From NCBI RefSeq assembly GCF_000702665.1, contig NZ_JNJA01000013.1:1-64000 (forward strand): a stretch of 64,000 bases of DNA, written 5' to 3'. Shown here one piece after another: positions 1-8,761 of this stretch (its first letter is position 1; each line of letters starts with the position of its first letter). This DNA comes from Solidesulfovibrio alcoholivorans DSM 5433 (GTDB lineage: Bacteria > Desulfobacterota > Desulfovibrionia > Desulfovibrionales > Desulfovibrionaceae). The notes beneath the pieces were generated by a model. The model was not told where the DNA came from and searched no databases. It worked only from the letters and a program-made list of their open reading frames with translations. The position numbers and the translations under genes were made by a program.

Positions 1-213
1 TCCCGAAACAGCGCCCAACTCCTGTTCCATCTGCTCTCCAAGCTCTACGAGCGGACCTCGGTGCTGGTGACGACAAACCTGACGTTCGGCGAATGGGCGC
101 AAGTCTTCGGAGACGCCAAGATGACCACGGCGCTCTTGGACCGTGTGACGCATCACTGCGAGATCATCGAGACTGGCAATGATAGCTGGAGGCTCAAGCA
201 CAGAAGCCAATGA
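1..213 (+). CDS. istB: IS21-family ATP-binding helper protein, 3' part
   Basis: The window opens inside an open frame that reads 70 residues to a TGA at 211-213. The segment with [20 protein letters not shown] followed by [10 protein letters not shown] is characteristic of the C-terminal part of IstB, the AAA+ helper of IS21-family transposition; the downstream residues ([16 protein letters not shown]) fit the usual end. IstB assists the IstA transposase in target capture. The 5' part and istA must lie to the left of the window. The IS right end follows directly, so the element probably ends near 310. Confidence 0.88.
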   Translation, partial: SRNSAQLLFHLLSKLYERTSVLVTTNLTFGEWAQVFGDAKMTTALLDRVTHHCEIIETGNDSWRLKHRSQ

Positions 214-310
214 GGCGCCCCCTCCCCGATTAGATGGAGGGCGGACATCAACATCGAGGGGGTCAATTTTGGACGCTGATTGGGGGTCACTTTTCGGTGC
301 TGTTTGACAC
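214..310. mobile_element. IS21-family right terminal region
   Basis: Downstream of istB there is a non-coding stretch with the motif GAGGGGGTCAATTTTGGACG, then GGGGGTCACTTTTCGGTG and a terminal TGTTTGACA. Repeated GGTCA motifs close to the end are typical of IS21-family right ends. The exact boundary and target duplication cannot be fixed because the left end is outside the window. Confidence 0.6.
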
Positions 311-379
311 CCAGGCCGGCTCCTCGTGGTGCATGTTGCCGGACTGTGCGCAAGTTCGGGTTCGGAGCGACAAGTAGCT

Positions 380-404
380 ATTCTATACGACATTAGTATA
401 GAAT
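380..404. promoter_or_regulatory. Perfect 9-bp inverted repeat, operator-like
   Basis: ATTCTATAC (380-388) and GTATAGAAT (396-404) are perfect inverted copies separated by the 7-base spacer GACATTA. It lies in the roughly 300-base gene-free stretch between the IS right end and the leftward gene ending at 517. The size and symmetry fit the operator of a dimeric repressor, for example of a toxin-antitoxin or phage regulator type, but no such gene is next to it, so the IS may have separated the site from its gene. Confidence 0.4.
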
Positions 405-516
405 CTGTGCGTGGCGCAACAAAACCCAAGTACGCATGGTTGGCAACTTCGGTAGCTCGGGAACTTCCCAAGGAGCCTTGTCGGCTCCCCGGGAAGTGGT
501 GGCGAGGTGGAGTGGG

Positions 517-1005
517 CTAGCGGGGCCGGGTCAGGATGATCCGGTCGGGTTCGAACGTCACGTCAAAGCGCTGCCCGATGGCGAACTGCTGGTCAGCGGG
601 CGCACCGTCGTTGTGGGCATTGATGGCGCTGTTCGCGATCATGATCATGCCACGCTCGTCCCTGTAAGGTCGCTTGTCGTCGGTGCCCTTGTCTAAGTCG
701 AGGTCGTAGTCGTCCTTCTGCAGCCGCGAACAGCGAAAGATGCGTTCCATCCAGTAGGCGGAGATCTGCATCTCCTCAGCCCAGGTTGCAACGGGAATCA
801 TCTTTCCAGGGAACGCGCCCGCTTCGGCGGCGGTGACCAATGCGCGGGCGTAGTCAGCGATCTGCGCGTCGGTCAGCTTGCGGAGCTTCGCCGCCTTTTC
901 GGTGGACTTGCTCGACTTAGCAGTGGTGCTCTTGGCCTTGGCCGGGTGAGCGAGAGGCGGGGTGGGCGTATTGTCGGAGGGGGCCGACACCGGAGTTTGA
1001 ACCAT
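517..1005 (-). CDS. Hypothetical protein of a mobile-element gene group
   Basis: This is a 162-residue protein. I chose the ATG at 1005 because GGAG lies about 7 bases upstream (ATGGAGAAAATC before the start); the open frame continues upstream to 1431, but that part is low-complexity and carries no Shine-Dalgarno. The first 55 residues are rich in Ala, Lys, Thr and Pro (KAKSTTAKSSKSTEKAAK) and look disordered and basic. The rest is a compact domain with LTDAQIADYARAL, WAEEMQISAYWMERIFRCSR and a C-terminal FEPDRIILTRPR strand. I do not recognise the family. It reads in the same direction as the primase-like gene downstream of the repeat cluster and is probably part of the same element. Confidence 0.6.
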   Translation of the reverse strand: MVQTPVSAPSDNTPTPPLAHPAKAKSTTAKSSKSTEKAAKLRKLTDAQIADYARALVTAAEAGAFPGKMIPVATWAEEMQISAYWMERIFRCSRLQKDDYDLDLDKGTDDKRPYRDERGMIMIANSAINAHNDGAPADQQFAIGQRFDVTFEPDRIILTRPR

Positions 1006-1177
1006 GATTTTCTCCATAGTTCTTACTTGGGTCGGCGCGAACGATCGGGTATCTGGGCCAAATGTAGACCCTCTCGTTCGTTGCCGGGCGTATAATGATG
1101 GCCCATCGTTTTGGGTCGAACTCAAGAACCGCTTGGGCTCGACGGCTTCTTGGTACGCGGGCTGAAAGACCACGTCA

Positions 1178-1204
1178 AGAAAATTTTCAAAATTTTTTAT
1201 TATC
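1178..1204. other. AT-rich tract beside the 9-bp repeats
   Basis: A 27-base stretch of almost pure A and T (AAATTTTCAAAATTTTTTAT core) lies within GC-rich surroundings, about 65 bases from the tandem 9-bp units. AT-rich tracts beside iterons are the usual duplex-unwinding element of plasmid-type origins. This role is inferred. Confidence 0.4.
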
Positions 1205-1268
1205 GTCGATTCTTCTCTGATAGGCAAGATTTTTTCGCCACCTCCGTTTTTGCAGGCGTCGGTCTGCC

Positions 1269-1473
1269 GGTGGAGGTGGTAGAGATGGTGGAGATGGTGG
1301 AGATAATTTTCAGAACTTTTTGCCGTTGGCAGCCGCTCCCTCCCGCCTCGACCTTGGGTTTCAGCGCGCGAGAAGGTTTTGCAGAAAATATCTCCACTAT
1401 CTCCTCTCTGTCGGTGAAGTGCCGCAAACATAGGCGGTTATACCGGTGGAGGTGATGGAAGCCGATCTCCACC
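1269..1473. repeat. Iteron-like cluster of 9-bp repeats (consensus GGTGGAGAT)
   Basis: Four tandem 9-bp units run without gap from 1269 to 1304: GGTGGAGGT, GGTAGAGAT, GGTGGAGAT, GGTGGAGAT. Two inverted units lie at 1390-1407 (ATCTCCACT, ATCTCCTCT), a direct unit at 1445-1453 (GGTGGAGGT) and another inverted unit at 1465-1473 (ATCTCCACC). The cluster fills the gene-free region between the gene ending at 517 and the primase/helicase-like gene ending at 1590. Tandem short repeats with an AT-rich tract next to a replication gene are the usual layout of an iteron origin. A coding explanation is unlikely, although overlapping frames exist on both strands. Confidence 0.5.
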
Positions 1474-1589
1474 CGATGCCCACCGACCGCAACGGTGCCG
1501 TAGGGCAGCCGGCGAAGGGCGAGAGGGCGGACGCCTAGCGTGGGCGCATCTCCAGGTGCGGGGGCGTGTATGTGGGCAGAAAGGGGCGG

Positions 1590-3368
1590 TTAGGGTTGCG
1601 TCAGAAGGGGCGCGCTGTTTTCGGCCGCGCCGTCGATGTCGCCAGCGTCAGCCTCGAAGGCCTGGCTCCACTCGTCCCGGTCAAGCGTCAGAGGGAAGTC
1701 AGCCGGCATGTGCTCGGAGGCTGGGGCCAAGTCGATTTCCTGGTCGACGTCCGGTTCCGCAGGGCTGAGCCGGGTAAACGTCAACACACGTCCGATCTTG
1801 GCCGAACGCGAGAACTCGCACTGCCAGTCCGCGAGCTCCAAGTATTTGGTGATCTCCTTCAGGCGTCGCGAGAAGACGTTCGCTATTTTGGGCAAGACTC
1901 CCCGGCCGATCCCGCGCCTGGAAGCATACTCCCTGAGAGCATCCAAGACTTCCGAGACGTAGCCCTCCACCTCGCCGGTGCTGTTCAGGAAATCGACCAG
2001 CACGGTTGCGAAGTCGTCGTCCTCAAAGGCATTCTGCTGGGCACGCAGCGCAGCACGTTTGTGGGCCTTGATGAAGTCGTCCTGGCTATAGCCGAGGGCC
2101 AACGCGGCGACACAGGCCCAGGTGGCATGGTCGGCCATCCGGGGCAGGTTGGATGGTGGGGTGACCTTGCCATACAGGCCGAGCATCTTGGAGAGGTGGT
2201 CGCACATGCCGCCCAGGATGCCGGGCAGGTCTTGCGCGTATTCCCGTTTGATTTGGCTTTCAGGCCGGCGCGTATCCGGTGTCACGCGGTCAAGGGCAAC
2301 CACGATGGCCCGGTCCAAGAAGTCGGGGGCGCTTGTCGGGAGTTCCAGGGCCGTGATGAGCATGGCTCGGTTGAGCTTGTAGGTGACCAGTTCGTCGTTC
2401 TTGTGCAGACGCCTTTTGGCAATGGACCCCGTTGTCGCTGCCAAGCACATGACATTCTCGACGTCCTTGGTGATGGTCGTCAGGTTGTCGAAAGCCGGGA
2501 TGGCGTTTTGCTCGATGTACAGCGCCGCATCATCCACTTTTTTCTGGACGTAGGTGTGCATAGGGGCCGACGGGTCAAGCAGTCCTCGCAAGGCGGAAAT
2601 CGACCCGGATTTGCAAGCTCCGGGCGCGCCGTGGAGGATAAGGGGGGCATGAGAGATACTCGAGATGGCGGCCACCAAGGGCCACGTCAAAACGAGCAGT
2701 TCGTCGTCCTTGGTCTTCAGGTTCAAGAACTTGAGGAGCTTGCGGTAGTCGCCGTTGTGAAGGGGGACCGGCAACGGCAGCATGTGGCCGTACCGGATGA
2801 ACTTCACAGGCGGGTTCGTGACCACCTGCCAGCCGGACGAGGTGATATGCACGGCCCGGCCGGACTTGTCGCCGAGGTCGATGTAAATCTCGTCATCGAC
2901 ATGGGCGAAGCGGACATAGACTTCTTTGGTGATGCCTTGGCGTTCGCTTAAGTATTCAATTTTGTCACAGAATGTCTTCAGCTCGCGTTCCTTAGGAAGG
3001 CGGCCAGTAAGGTCAAAATAGGAGCCCTTGATTTGCTTCTTCAGGCCCGTCTCGCCAATCTTATAAGTGCGATAAATATTTTCAAAATTTATTGTCGCGT
3101 ACCCGATGCCGTTCGGGTCGGTAAAAAGGTCAAGGTCACGAAGGATGGTGTCAAACGGGTCTTCGGGATCATCGTCCGCGTCGTCGAAGTTGGAAGTTTG
3201 GGCGTTGCCTTGAGGGGTGACCTGCTGGGGTGTAGAGCCACGCTTTTTGCTGGCCTCTAACGATTTCAGCTTCTGGGCAGCCGCTACGAACTTTTCCTTG
3301 ATCGACTCGTTGACAGCTGCTTCGGCAGCCTCTTTCTTCCGTTTGAATTCATCAAAGGAAATCGCCAT
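1590..3368 (-). CDS. P-loop primase/helicase-like replication protein of a mobile element
   Basis: This is a 592-residue protein. I chose the ATG at 3368 because AGGA precedes it at about 8 bases; an in-frame ATG five codons upstream has no ribosome binding site. A Walker A-like loop GAPGACKS is visible at residues 247-254, preceded by hydrophobic strands and LTWPLVAAISSISHAPLILH. Downstream, VLVTYKLNRAMLITALELP and FLDRAIVVALDRV resemble the Walker B/sensor region of superfamily 3 helicases and DUF927-type phage or plasmid primase-helicases. The N-terminal 80 residues are Lys/Glu-rich and probably helical. The loop is non-standard, with Cys where Gly is usual before Lys-Ser. A role in replicating a plasmid or integrated satellite is inferred from this fold and from the adjacent iteron-like repeats; I cannot name a family with certainty. 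Confidence 0.6.
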   Translation of the reverse strand: MAISFDEFKRKKEAAEAAVNESIKEKFVAAAQKLKSLEASKKRGSTPQQVTPQGNAQTSNFDDADDDPEDPFDTILRDLDLFTDPNGIGYATINFENIYRTYKIGETGLKKQIKGSYFDLTGRLPKERELKTFCDKIEYLSERQGITKEVYVRFAHVDDEIYIDLGDKSGRAVHITSSGWQVVTNPPVKFIRYGHMLPLPVPLHNGDYRKLLKFLNLKTKDDELLVLTWPLVAAISSISHAPLILHGAPGACKSGSISALRGLLDPSAPMHTYVQKKVDDAALYIEQNAIPAFDNLTTITKDVENVMCLAATTGSIAKRRLHKNDELVTYKLNRAMLITALELPTSAPDFLDRAIVVALDRVTPDTRRPESQIKREYAQDLPGILGGMCDHLSKMLGLYGKVTPPSNLPRMADHATWACVAALALGYSQDDFIKAHKRAALRAQQNAFEDDDFATVLVDFLNSTGEVEGYVSEVLDALREYASRRGIGRGVLPKIANVFSRRLKEITKYLELADWQCEFSRSAKIGRVLTFTRLSPAEPDVDQEIDLAPASEHMPADFPLTLDRDEWSQAFEADAGDIDGAAENSAPLLTQP

Positions 3369-3605
3369 GTGGATATTCCTCATGGCCGATTTCTGCCATA
3401 CGATACACGCCGCCGCACCTGGAGATGCGGCTCATCCGGCAAAGCCGGGAACACGTCTACTCGATTGCCAAAGAGCGGGCCTCCCCGGGGGGAAGGAAAA
3501 AACCTTCTGCCCGGAATCCCGCGTTGATGTCAAGAGGGCCGTGGGCCGAATTGGGCTGCCGCGAAAATAATTATGCCGTCGGGTGGTCTGATGTGGGGCC
3601 TGGGC

Positions 3606-3983
3606 CTAGTCGTCCTCGGGCAGCATGATCGTCATGACCGGCTCTCTTTGGTCGCCTGGGCCGATGGCCGCCACCACATGGACCGTGTCCCACCGCCCCG
3701 GTGCCATGAGGAAAAGGACGTCGAATTCGGCGCGGTCGCCGGTCCCGTTTCGAGATGCGGCGATCAGGGCGCGAAAGAGGAGGTCGTGAAGGCGGCCCTC
3801 GATGGACTGCCCTTCGCCTTCCAGCCCGGCCGGCGGCACCACATTGCTATTATAAAGATGGTCGGTGACCACCGTGGGCACCTTGAAGCCCACCTCGGCT
3901 GCGTGGGCGGTGACGTCGATCAGGACGCCGTCGGCTATGGCCTGGGCGCGAGTGTAACTGAAAATGATCGGCCAGTCGTCCAT
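3606..3983 (-). CDS. DUF6573-like small protein
   Basis: This is a 125-residue protein that starts MDDWPIIFSYTRAQAIADGV and continues LIDVTAHAAEVGFKVPTVVT. That N-terminus matches the DUF6573 family, small proteins common on plasmids and integrative elements, whose function is unknown. The remainder contains EGRLHDLLFRALIAASRN and a C-terminal strand pair ending VMTIMLPEDD. A GAGGGAGAA stretch lies just before the ATG. It reads in the same direction as the primase-like gene and probably belongs to the same unit. Confidence 0.7.
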   Translation of the reverse strand: MDDWPIIFSYTRAQAIADGVLIDVTAHAAEVGFKVPTVVTDHLYNSNVVPPAGLEGEGQSIEGRLHDLLFRALIAASRNGTGDRAEFDVLFLMAPGRWDTVHVVAAIGPGDQREPVMTIMLPEDD

Positions 3984-4013
3984 GGCAAGTTCTCCCTCGG
4001 GGCAAGTTCGCGG

Positions 4014-4142
4014 TTACTTGTAAAACTTCGGGTCGTCCCTGGTGACCTTCAGGTCGTTGAACCGGCCACGGACGTTCCGTCCTTCTTTGTTGATTGCATT
4101 TGGAACATTGTCCCGACCAACAATGACACTGCTGAAGTTGAT
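4014..4142 (-). CDS. Possible 42-residue small ORF lacking a standard start codon
   Basis: Between the DUF6573-like gene and the next leftward gene an open frame encodes INFSSVIVGRDNV, then PNAINKEGRNVRGRFNDLKV, then TRDDPKFYK before TAA. The composition looks protein-like and the stop sits 30 bases before the next start. No ATG, GTG or TTG occurs in frame: the codon before GCC-ATC is TAG, exactly where an ATG would be expected. It may be a small gene that lost its start, one using ATC, or a chance frame. Confidence 0.3.
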   Translation of the reverse strand: MNFSSVIVGRDNVPNAINKEGRNVRGRFNDLKVTRDDPKFYK

Positions 4143-4156
4143 GGCCTACCAGGACG

Positions 4157-4378
4157 TCAGTCGTCGTTCCTGGCTGTTGCAACCATCTGGTCAATGTGTT
4201 CCCGAAAGCTTGTCGCGAGGTGCATGCCGATTTCAGCCCATCGGCGCACAAAGACGCCCTGCACGCCTGAATCTGCCGCGCCCATGACGTCGAACAGGTG
4301 CTCGATCGGAAGAAACCGTTGGGTGATCTCCTCCAGAATTTCAGGTGGAATTCCGTGCGGTTTTGCGTCGGTGGGCAT
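4157..4378 (-). CDS. Hypothetical small helical protein
   Basis: This is a 73-residue protein from the ATG at 4378, which has GAGGTGAAC directly upstream; the longer open frame reaching 4606 is Pro/Arg-rich and has no signal. The sequence (IPPEILEEITQRFLPIEHLF, later RRWAEIGMHLATSFREHIDQ) is predicted mainly helical. I do not recognise it. It is the first gene of the leftward group and probably co-transcribed with the DUF6573-like gene. Confidence 0.55.
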   Translation of the reverse strand: MPTDAKPHGIPPEILEEITQRFLPIEHLFDVMGAADSGVQGVFVRRWAEIGMHLATSFREHIDQMVATARNDD

Positions 4379-4864
4379 GTTCACCTCGTGGACCAGGGAT
4401 GGGACCCGGAAAAGGTATCCTGGGCCACGGCCCCGGTCACGGGCCCTCCGAAGAAAACAGGCATTGGGCCGGGGCGGGGTCGCCCTGCGATTTGGGGAAA
4501 CAGGTGGGGATTTGGCCCTGGTCCCTTGGGAACGGCCCAGGGCCGGGCGTAGGGCGCGCGCCTGGGGGATGTCTGGGGCAGGGGCTTGGGGCATGGCCAG
4601 GGGCATCGGGCGGCGGCCGGCAGTGTTTGTCAGGAGTTCCCCTGTGTTGTGAAAATGGCATCAATTTGGTGGGTTACGGTTTTCCTTGCGAAATATCGAG
4701 GGAATTGGATAGTTAATACTGTTTCGGCGTACTGGTGCTCTTGGTCTTGTCCTTTTCTGATAAAGATGGTCAGGAAAGAGGCTTTGATTTCAGTTTGAGA
4801 GGTTTCTTGTTTCGATAAGTCGGAAGTTGTTATAGAACGCGGATGCGTAAAGGCGAAGTCCTGC
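4379..4864. other. Gene-free junction before the restriction cassette
   Basis: No convincing gene was found. The right part is lower in GC than the left and contains the first 38-bp repeat copy (4688-4725). This is where the leftward mobile-element genes end and the rightward hsd genes begin, so both promoters should lie here; I see no clear -35/-10 pair for either. Confidence 0.5.
4688..4725 (+). repeat. Left copy of imperfect 38-bp direct repeat flanking the restriction cassette
   Basis: The 38 bases from 4688 match 13247-13284 at 33 positions, including the exact 19-mer GGATAGTTAATACTGTTTC (4707-4725 and 13266-13284). The two copies bracket hsdR, hsdM, hsdS, the cysteine peptidase gene and the Mrr gene. 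Similarity continues weakly to the left (ACGGTTTT versus ACAGTTTT). Confidence 0.65.
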
Positions 4865-7315
4865 ATGGATAAGAAATCCCTGAGCGAACGTGATGTTTGT
4901 ACGAAGTTCATCACCCCGGCCTTGGTCAAGGCAGGTTGGGATAAGATGCTTCAAGTTCGAGAGGAAGTGAGCTTCACCAAAGGTCGCATCATCGTTCGAG
5001 GAAAACTTGTTTCCAGGGGAAAAGGGAAACGCGCCGACTACATCCTCTATTACAAGCCGAACATTCCCATCGCCATTATCGAGGCCAAGGACAACAACCA
5101 CTGTGTTGGCGACGGGATGCAGCAAGCCCTCGAATATGCCGAAACACTCGGCATCCCCTTCGTCTTCTCCTCCAACGGCGACGGGTTCGTTTTTCATGAC
5201 AAGACCGGCCTTCGCCCCGAGAAGGAAGTAAATCTGGGGCTGGATGCTTTCCCCGCACCTGCCGAGCTTTGGGGTATCTACCGCCGCTGGAAGGGGATCA
5301 CCCCTGACGCAGAGCGAATTGTCCTCCAGGATTATTTTGATGACGGCAGCGGCAAGACCCCGAGGTACTATCAGGTCAATGCCGTCAACGCCGCCGTCGA
5401 GGCCATCGCCAAGGGGCAAAACCGCATCCTCTTGGTCATGGCGACCGGCACCGGCAAGACCTACACCGCTTTCCAGATCATCTGGCGGCTGTGGAAGGCC
5501 GGCTGCAAAAAGCGCATCCTGTTTTTGGCCGACCGGAACGTGCTCATCGACCAGACCATGGTCAACGACTTCCGTCCCTTCGGTTCGGTCATGGCCAAGC
5601 TGAGCACGGGGACCAAGACGATCGAGCGCGCCGGCGGCACCGAAACCGAACTGCCCACGGCCATCGACAAGAAGCGCCGGATCGACACTGCCTATGAGGT
5701 CTACCTGGGCCTCTATCAGGCTATCACTGGCCCCGAGGATCGCCAGAAGCTCTACCGGGAGTTCTCGCCCGGGTTCTTCGACCTCATCGTCATCGACGAA
5801 TGCCACCGGGGCAGTGCGGCCGAAGATTCCGCATGGCGCGAGATTTTGGAGCATTTTTCTTCAGCCACCCAGATCGGCTTGACCGCCACGCCGAAGGAAA
5901 CCGAATACGTCTCGAATATCAAGTACTTCGGCGACCCTGTGTATAGTTACTCGCTGAAGGAAGGAATTAAGGACGGTTTTCTTGCTCCGTATAAGGTCGT
6001 TAAGGTTCATATCGATCGAGACGTTCAAGGATATCGCCCTGAAAAGGGTAAGCTCGATATCTTCGGCAATGAAATTGAAGATCGGGTTTATAACCAAAAA
6101 GATTTCGACCGTAACTTGGTTATTGATGGTCGAACAAAGCTGATTGCCAAGAAAGTTTCAGATTTTCTTCGAGAAAGTGGAGATCGATTTCAGAAAACGA
6201 TCATCTTCTGCCTTGATCAAGAACATGCTGCTCGTATGCGGCAAGCCCTCGTCAACGAGAACAAAGACCTTTATGATGAAAACCCGAAGTATGTGATGCG
6301 CATTACTGGTGGAGATACAGACGGTTGCGCCCAGCTTGGGAACTTCATCGACCCCGAGTCCAAGTATCCCGTTCTGGTGACGACTTCCCGTCTTCTCTCG
6401 ACCGGAGTTGACGCCCAGACCTGCCGGCTCATCGTGCTTGAGCGGGAAATTAAGTCCATGACCGAGTTTAAGCAGATTGTCGGTCGTGGCACCCGCATCC
6501 ACGAGGACACCAAGAAATACTACTTCACGATCATCGACTTCAGAGGCGCGACTAACCTCTTCGCCGATCCTGACTTCGACGGCGCTCCGGTCCAAATTTA
6601 CGAGCCCGGCGAGGATGACCCTGTTGATCCTCCGATTGACGTGCCGCCGCCGGATGATGGCGAGACACCGCTGCCGCCGGAGCCGGGTGATGATGAGGAC
6701 GTACTGGTCGATCCCGATCCTCCTGGCATCGAAGGCCCTGTTGACCCGCCCCGCAAAATTTACGTGGATGGTGTTGCCGTCGCCATCGTGGCCGAACGGG
6801 TCGAATACCTCGACGAGCAAGGGAAACTCATCACCGAGAGCCTGCGCGATTTTACGAAGAAGGCCCTGAAAAAGCACTTCGCCAGCCTCGAGAACTTCTT
6901 GCAGCGATGGAACACGGCCGAGCGCAAGCAGGCCATCCTCGAAGAACTTGCTAACGAGGGCCTGCCCCTGGAACCGTTGGTCGAGGAAGTCAACAAGGAC
7001 CTGGACCCCTTCGATCTTATCTGCCACGTCGCCTTCGATCAGCCGCCCTTGACGCGGCGCGAGCGTGCGGAAAACGTCCGCAAACGCGATGTCTTCACGA
7101 AATATGGCCCCCAGGCCAGGGCCGTGCTTGAAGCCCTTCTCGAAAAATATCAGGATGCCGGCGTCCTTGCCTTGGACGACCCCAGCTTGCTCAAAATTGC
7201 CCCCTTCGATGCCATGGGCACCCCGATGCAGCTTATCAAGCAGTTCGGGTCGCGTGCGGCCTTCGAGCAAGCTGTGCATGAGCTTCAAGGCGAATTGTAC
7301 CACGAGGTTGCTTAA
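4865..7315 (+). CDS. hsdR: Type I restriction enzyme, restriction/translocase subunit HsdR
   Basis: This is an 816-residue protein. The N-terminal nuclease domain shows the PD-(D/E)xK pattern D58 ... E73-A-K75 in [21 protein letters not shown] superfamily 2 motor follows, with Walker A MATGTGKT (192-199), DECH box (311-314), the motif III segment GLTATP and a late motif [11 protein letters not shown] Pro/Asp-rich linker at about 580-640 ([20 protein letters not shown]) precedes the C-terminal helical domain that docks on the methylase. HsdR cuts DNA after ATP-driven translocation, as part of an R2M2S1 complex in the cytoplasm. hsdM starts 3 bases after its stop, so the three genes form one operon. 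The ribosome binding site is weak (GGCGAAG). Confidence 0.95.
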   Translation: MDKKSLSERDVCTKFITPALVKAGWDKMLQVREEVSFTKGRIIVRGKLVSRGKGKRADYILYYKPNIPIAIIEAKDNNHCVGDGMQQALEYAETLGIPFVFSSNGDGFVFHDKTGLRPEKEVNLGLDAFPAPAELWGIYRRWKGITPDAERIVLQDYFDDGSGKTPRYYQVNAVNAAVEAIAKGQNRILLVMATGTGKTYTAFQIIWRLWKAGCKKRILFLADRNVLIDQTMVNDFRPFGSVMAKLSTGTKTIERAGGTETELPTAIDKKRRIDTAYEVYLGLYQAITGPEDRQKLYREFSPGFFDLIVIDECHRGSAAEDSAWREILEHFSSATQIGLTATPKETEYVSNIKYFGDPVYSYSLKEGIKDGFLAPYKVVKVHIDRDVQGYRPEKGKLDIFGNEIEDRVYNQKDFDRNLVIDGRTKLIAKKVSDFLRESGDRFQKTIIFCLDQEHAARMRQALVNENKDLYDENPKYVMRITGGDTDGCAQLGNFIDPESKYPVLVTTSRLLSTGVDAQTCRLIVLEREIKSMTEFKQIVGRGTRIHEDTKKYYFTIIDFRGATNLFADPDFDGAPVQIYEPGEDDPVDPPIDVPPPDDGETPLPPEPGDDEDVLVDPDPPGIEGPVDPPRKIYVDGVAVAIVAERVEYLDEQGKLITESLRDFTKKALKKHFASLENFLQRWNTAERKQAILEELANEGLPLEPLVEEVNKDLDPFDLICHVAFDQPPLTRRERAENVRKRDVFTKYGPQARAVLEALLEKYQDAGVLALDDPSLLKIAPFDAMGTPMQLIKQFGSRAAFEQAVHELQGELYHEVA

Positions 7316-7318
7316 CGA

Positions 7319-8761
7319 ATGTCTGTCCGCAACGTAGTCAAGTCCATTCAAGATCTCATGCGCCAGGATGTTGGCGTTGATGGTGATGCCCAGCGAATTT
7401 CCCAGCTCTGCTGGATGTTTTTCCTGAAAATCCTCGATGATCAGGACCAGGAACTTGAACTTCTCAAGACAGATTATCAGTCGCCGATCCCTGAGAAGTT
7501 CCAATGGCGCAATTGGGCTGCCGATCCTGAGGGTATTACTGGCGATGAATTGCTGAACTTCGTCAACAGTGAACTCTTTCCGGCCTTTAAGGACCTTCAG
7601 GTCCTTGGGGCTTCCGGTGGTCGACGTCGGGTCGTTCGCGAAGTTTTCGAAGATGCCTACAACTACATGAAGTCCGGTCAACTCATGCGGCAGGTCATCA
7701 ACAAGATTAATCAGGTCGACTTCAACGACTTGGCCGAGCGGCAGCACTTCGGCGACATCTACGAGCAGATTCTAAACGACCTCCAAAGTGCAGGGAATGC
7801 CGGCGAGTACTATACGCCCCGTGCCGTCACTGCCTTCATGGTGGACCGGATCGACCCTAAGCCCGGCGAAATGCTGCTTGACCCGGCCTGTGGTACCGGC
7901 GGTTTTCTCACCTGCGCTATTCGATATATGAAAGATCGGTACGTGAAGCGACGAGAAGATGACCAGCTCATGGAGGGATCTCTGCGAGCCGTGGAGAAAA
8001 AGCAGCTCCCCCACATGCTCTGCGTGACCAACATGCTCCTGCACGGCATCGAGGACCCGAGCTTCGTGCGCCACGACAACACCCTGGCCCGGCCCTACAT
8101 CAGCTACAGCGCCAGTGACCGGGTGGATATCGTCGTCACCAACCCTCCCTTCGGCGGACGCGAGGAAGATGGCATCGAGTCGAACTTCCCGAAGCATTTT
8201 CAGACCAAAGAGACGGCCGACTTGTTTCTGGCTTTGATCATCCGGCTGCTCAAGCCAGGTGGTCGGGCCGCCGTGGTTCTCCCTGATGGCACCCTCTTCG
8301 GTGAGGGCGTCAAGGCCCGGCTGAAGGAACACCTCCTGGCGGAGTGCAACCTCCACACGATCGTGCGGTTGCCAAACAGCGTGTTCAAGCCATACGCCAG
8401 CATCGGCACCAACCTACTCTTTTTCGTCAAGGGCGAACCGACCAAGGACATCTGGTTCTACGAGCACTGTGTTCCCGAGGGTCAGAAAGCCTACTCGATG
8501 ACCCGGCCGATTCGGTTCGAGCATCTCCAAGGATGCCGGGACTGGTGGGACAACCGCGAGGAAAACGAGGTCGCCTGGAAGGTCTCGGTCGATGAGGTTA
8601 AGGCCCGGGGCTACAACCTCGATTTCAAGAATCCGCACACCGAAGAAGACGACCTTGGTGACCCCGAGGAGCTTCTTGCCAAGTTGGCGCAGTCCGAGCA
8701 GGAGACCGCCCAACTTCGGGACCAATTAAAAGGTATCCTGGCGGAGGCGTTGCTTCGATGA
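7319..8761 (+). CDS. hsdM: Type I DNA adenine-N6 methyltransferase HsdM
   Basis: This is a 480-residue protein. The N-terminal HsdM helical domain (residues 1-150) is followed by GEYYTPRAV, the AdoMet-binding motif DPACGTGGF (188-196) and the adenine methylase catalytic motif NPPF (275-278). It methylates adenines at the host recognition sites and forms the M2S methylase with HsdS. It sits between hsdR and hsdS and overlaps hsdS by the ATGA at 8758-8761, so translation is coupled. Length and motif order are normal for the family. Confidence 0.95.
   Translation: MSVRNVVKSIQDLMRQDVGVDGDAQRISQLCWMFFLKILDDQDQELELLKTDYQSPIPEKFQWRNWAADPEGITGDELLNFVNSELFPAFKDLQVLGASGGRRRVVREVFEDAYNYMKSGQLMRQVINKINQVDFNDLAERQHFGDIYEQILNDLQSAGNAGEYYTPRAVTAFMVDRIDPKPGEMLLDPACGTGGFLTCAIRYMKDRYVKRREDDQLMEGSLRAVEKKQLPHMLCVTNMLLHGIEDPSFVRHDNTLARPYISYSASDRVDIVVTNPPFGGREEDGIESNFPKHFQTKETADLFLALIIRLLKPGGRAAVVLPDGTLFGEGVKARLKEHLLAECNLHTIVRLPNSVFKPYASIGTNLLFFVKGEPTKDIWFYEHCVPEGQKAYSMTRPIRFEHLQGCRDWWDNREENEVAWKVSVDEVKARGYNLDFKNPHTEEDDLGDPEELLAKLAQSEQETAQLRDQLKGILAEALLR

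Noticed and set aside
1269..1304. CRISPR-type array at the tandem 9-bp units
   Set aside because: The units are contiguous with no spacers and are too short; no cas gene is nearby.
4630..4929. Leftward frames at 4630-4929 and 12979-13377 that share AETVLTI-FPRY
   Set aside because: The shared segment is only the translation of the 38-bp repeat in the same frame; the rest differs and there are no start signals.
6158..7747. 529-codon leftward frame opposite hsdR and hsdM
   Set aside because: Antisense shadow of the restriction genes, no recognisable domain.
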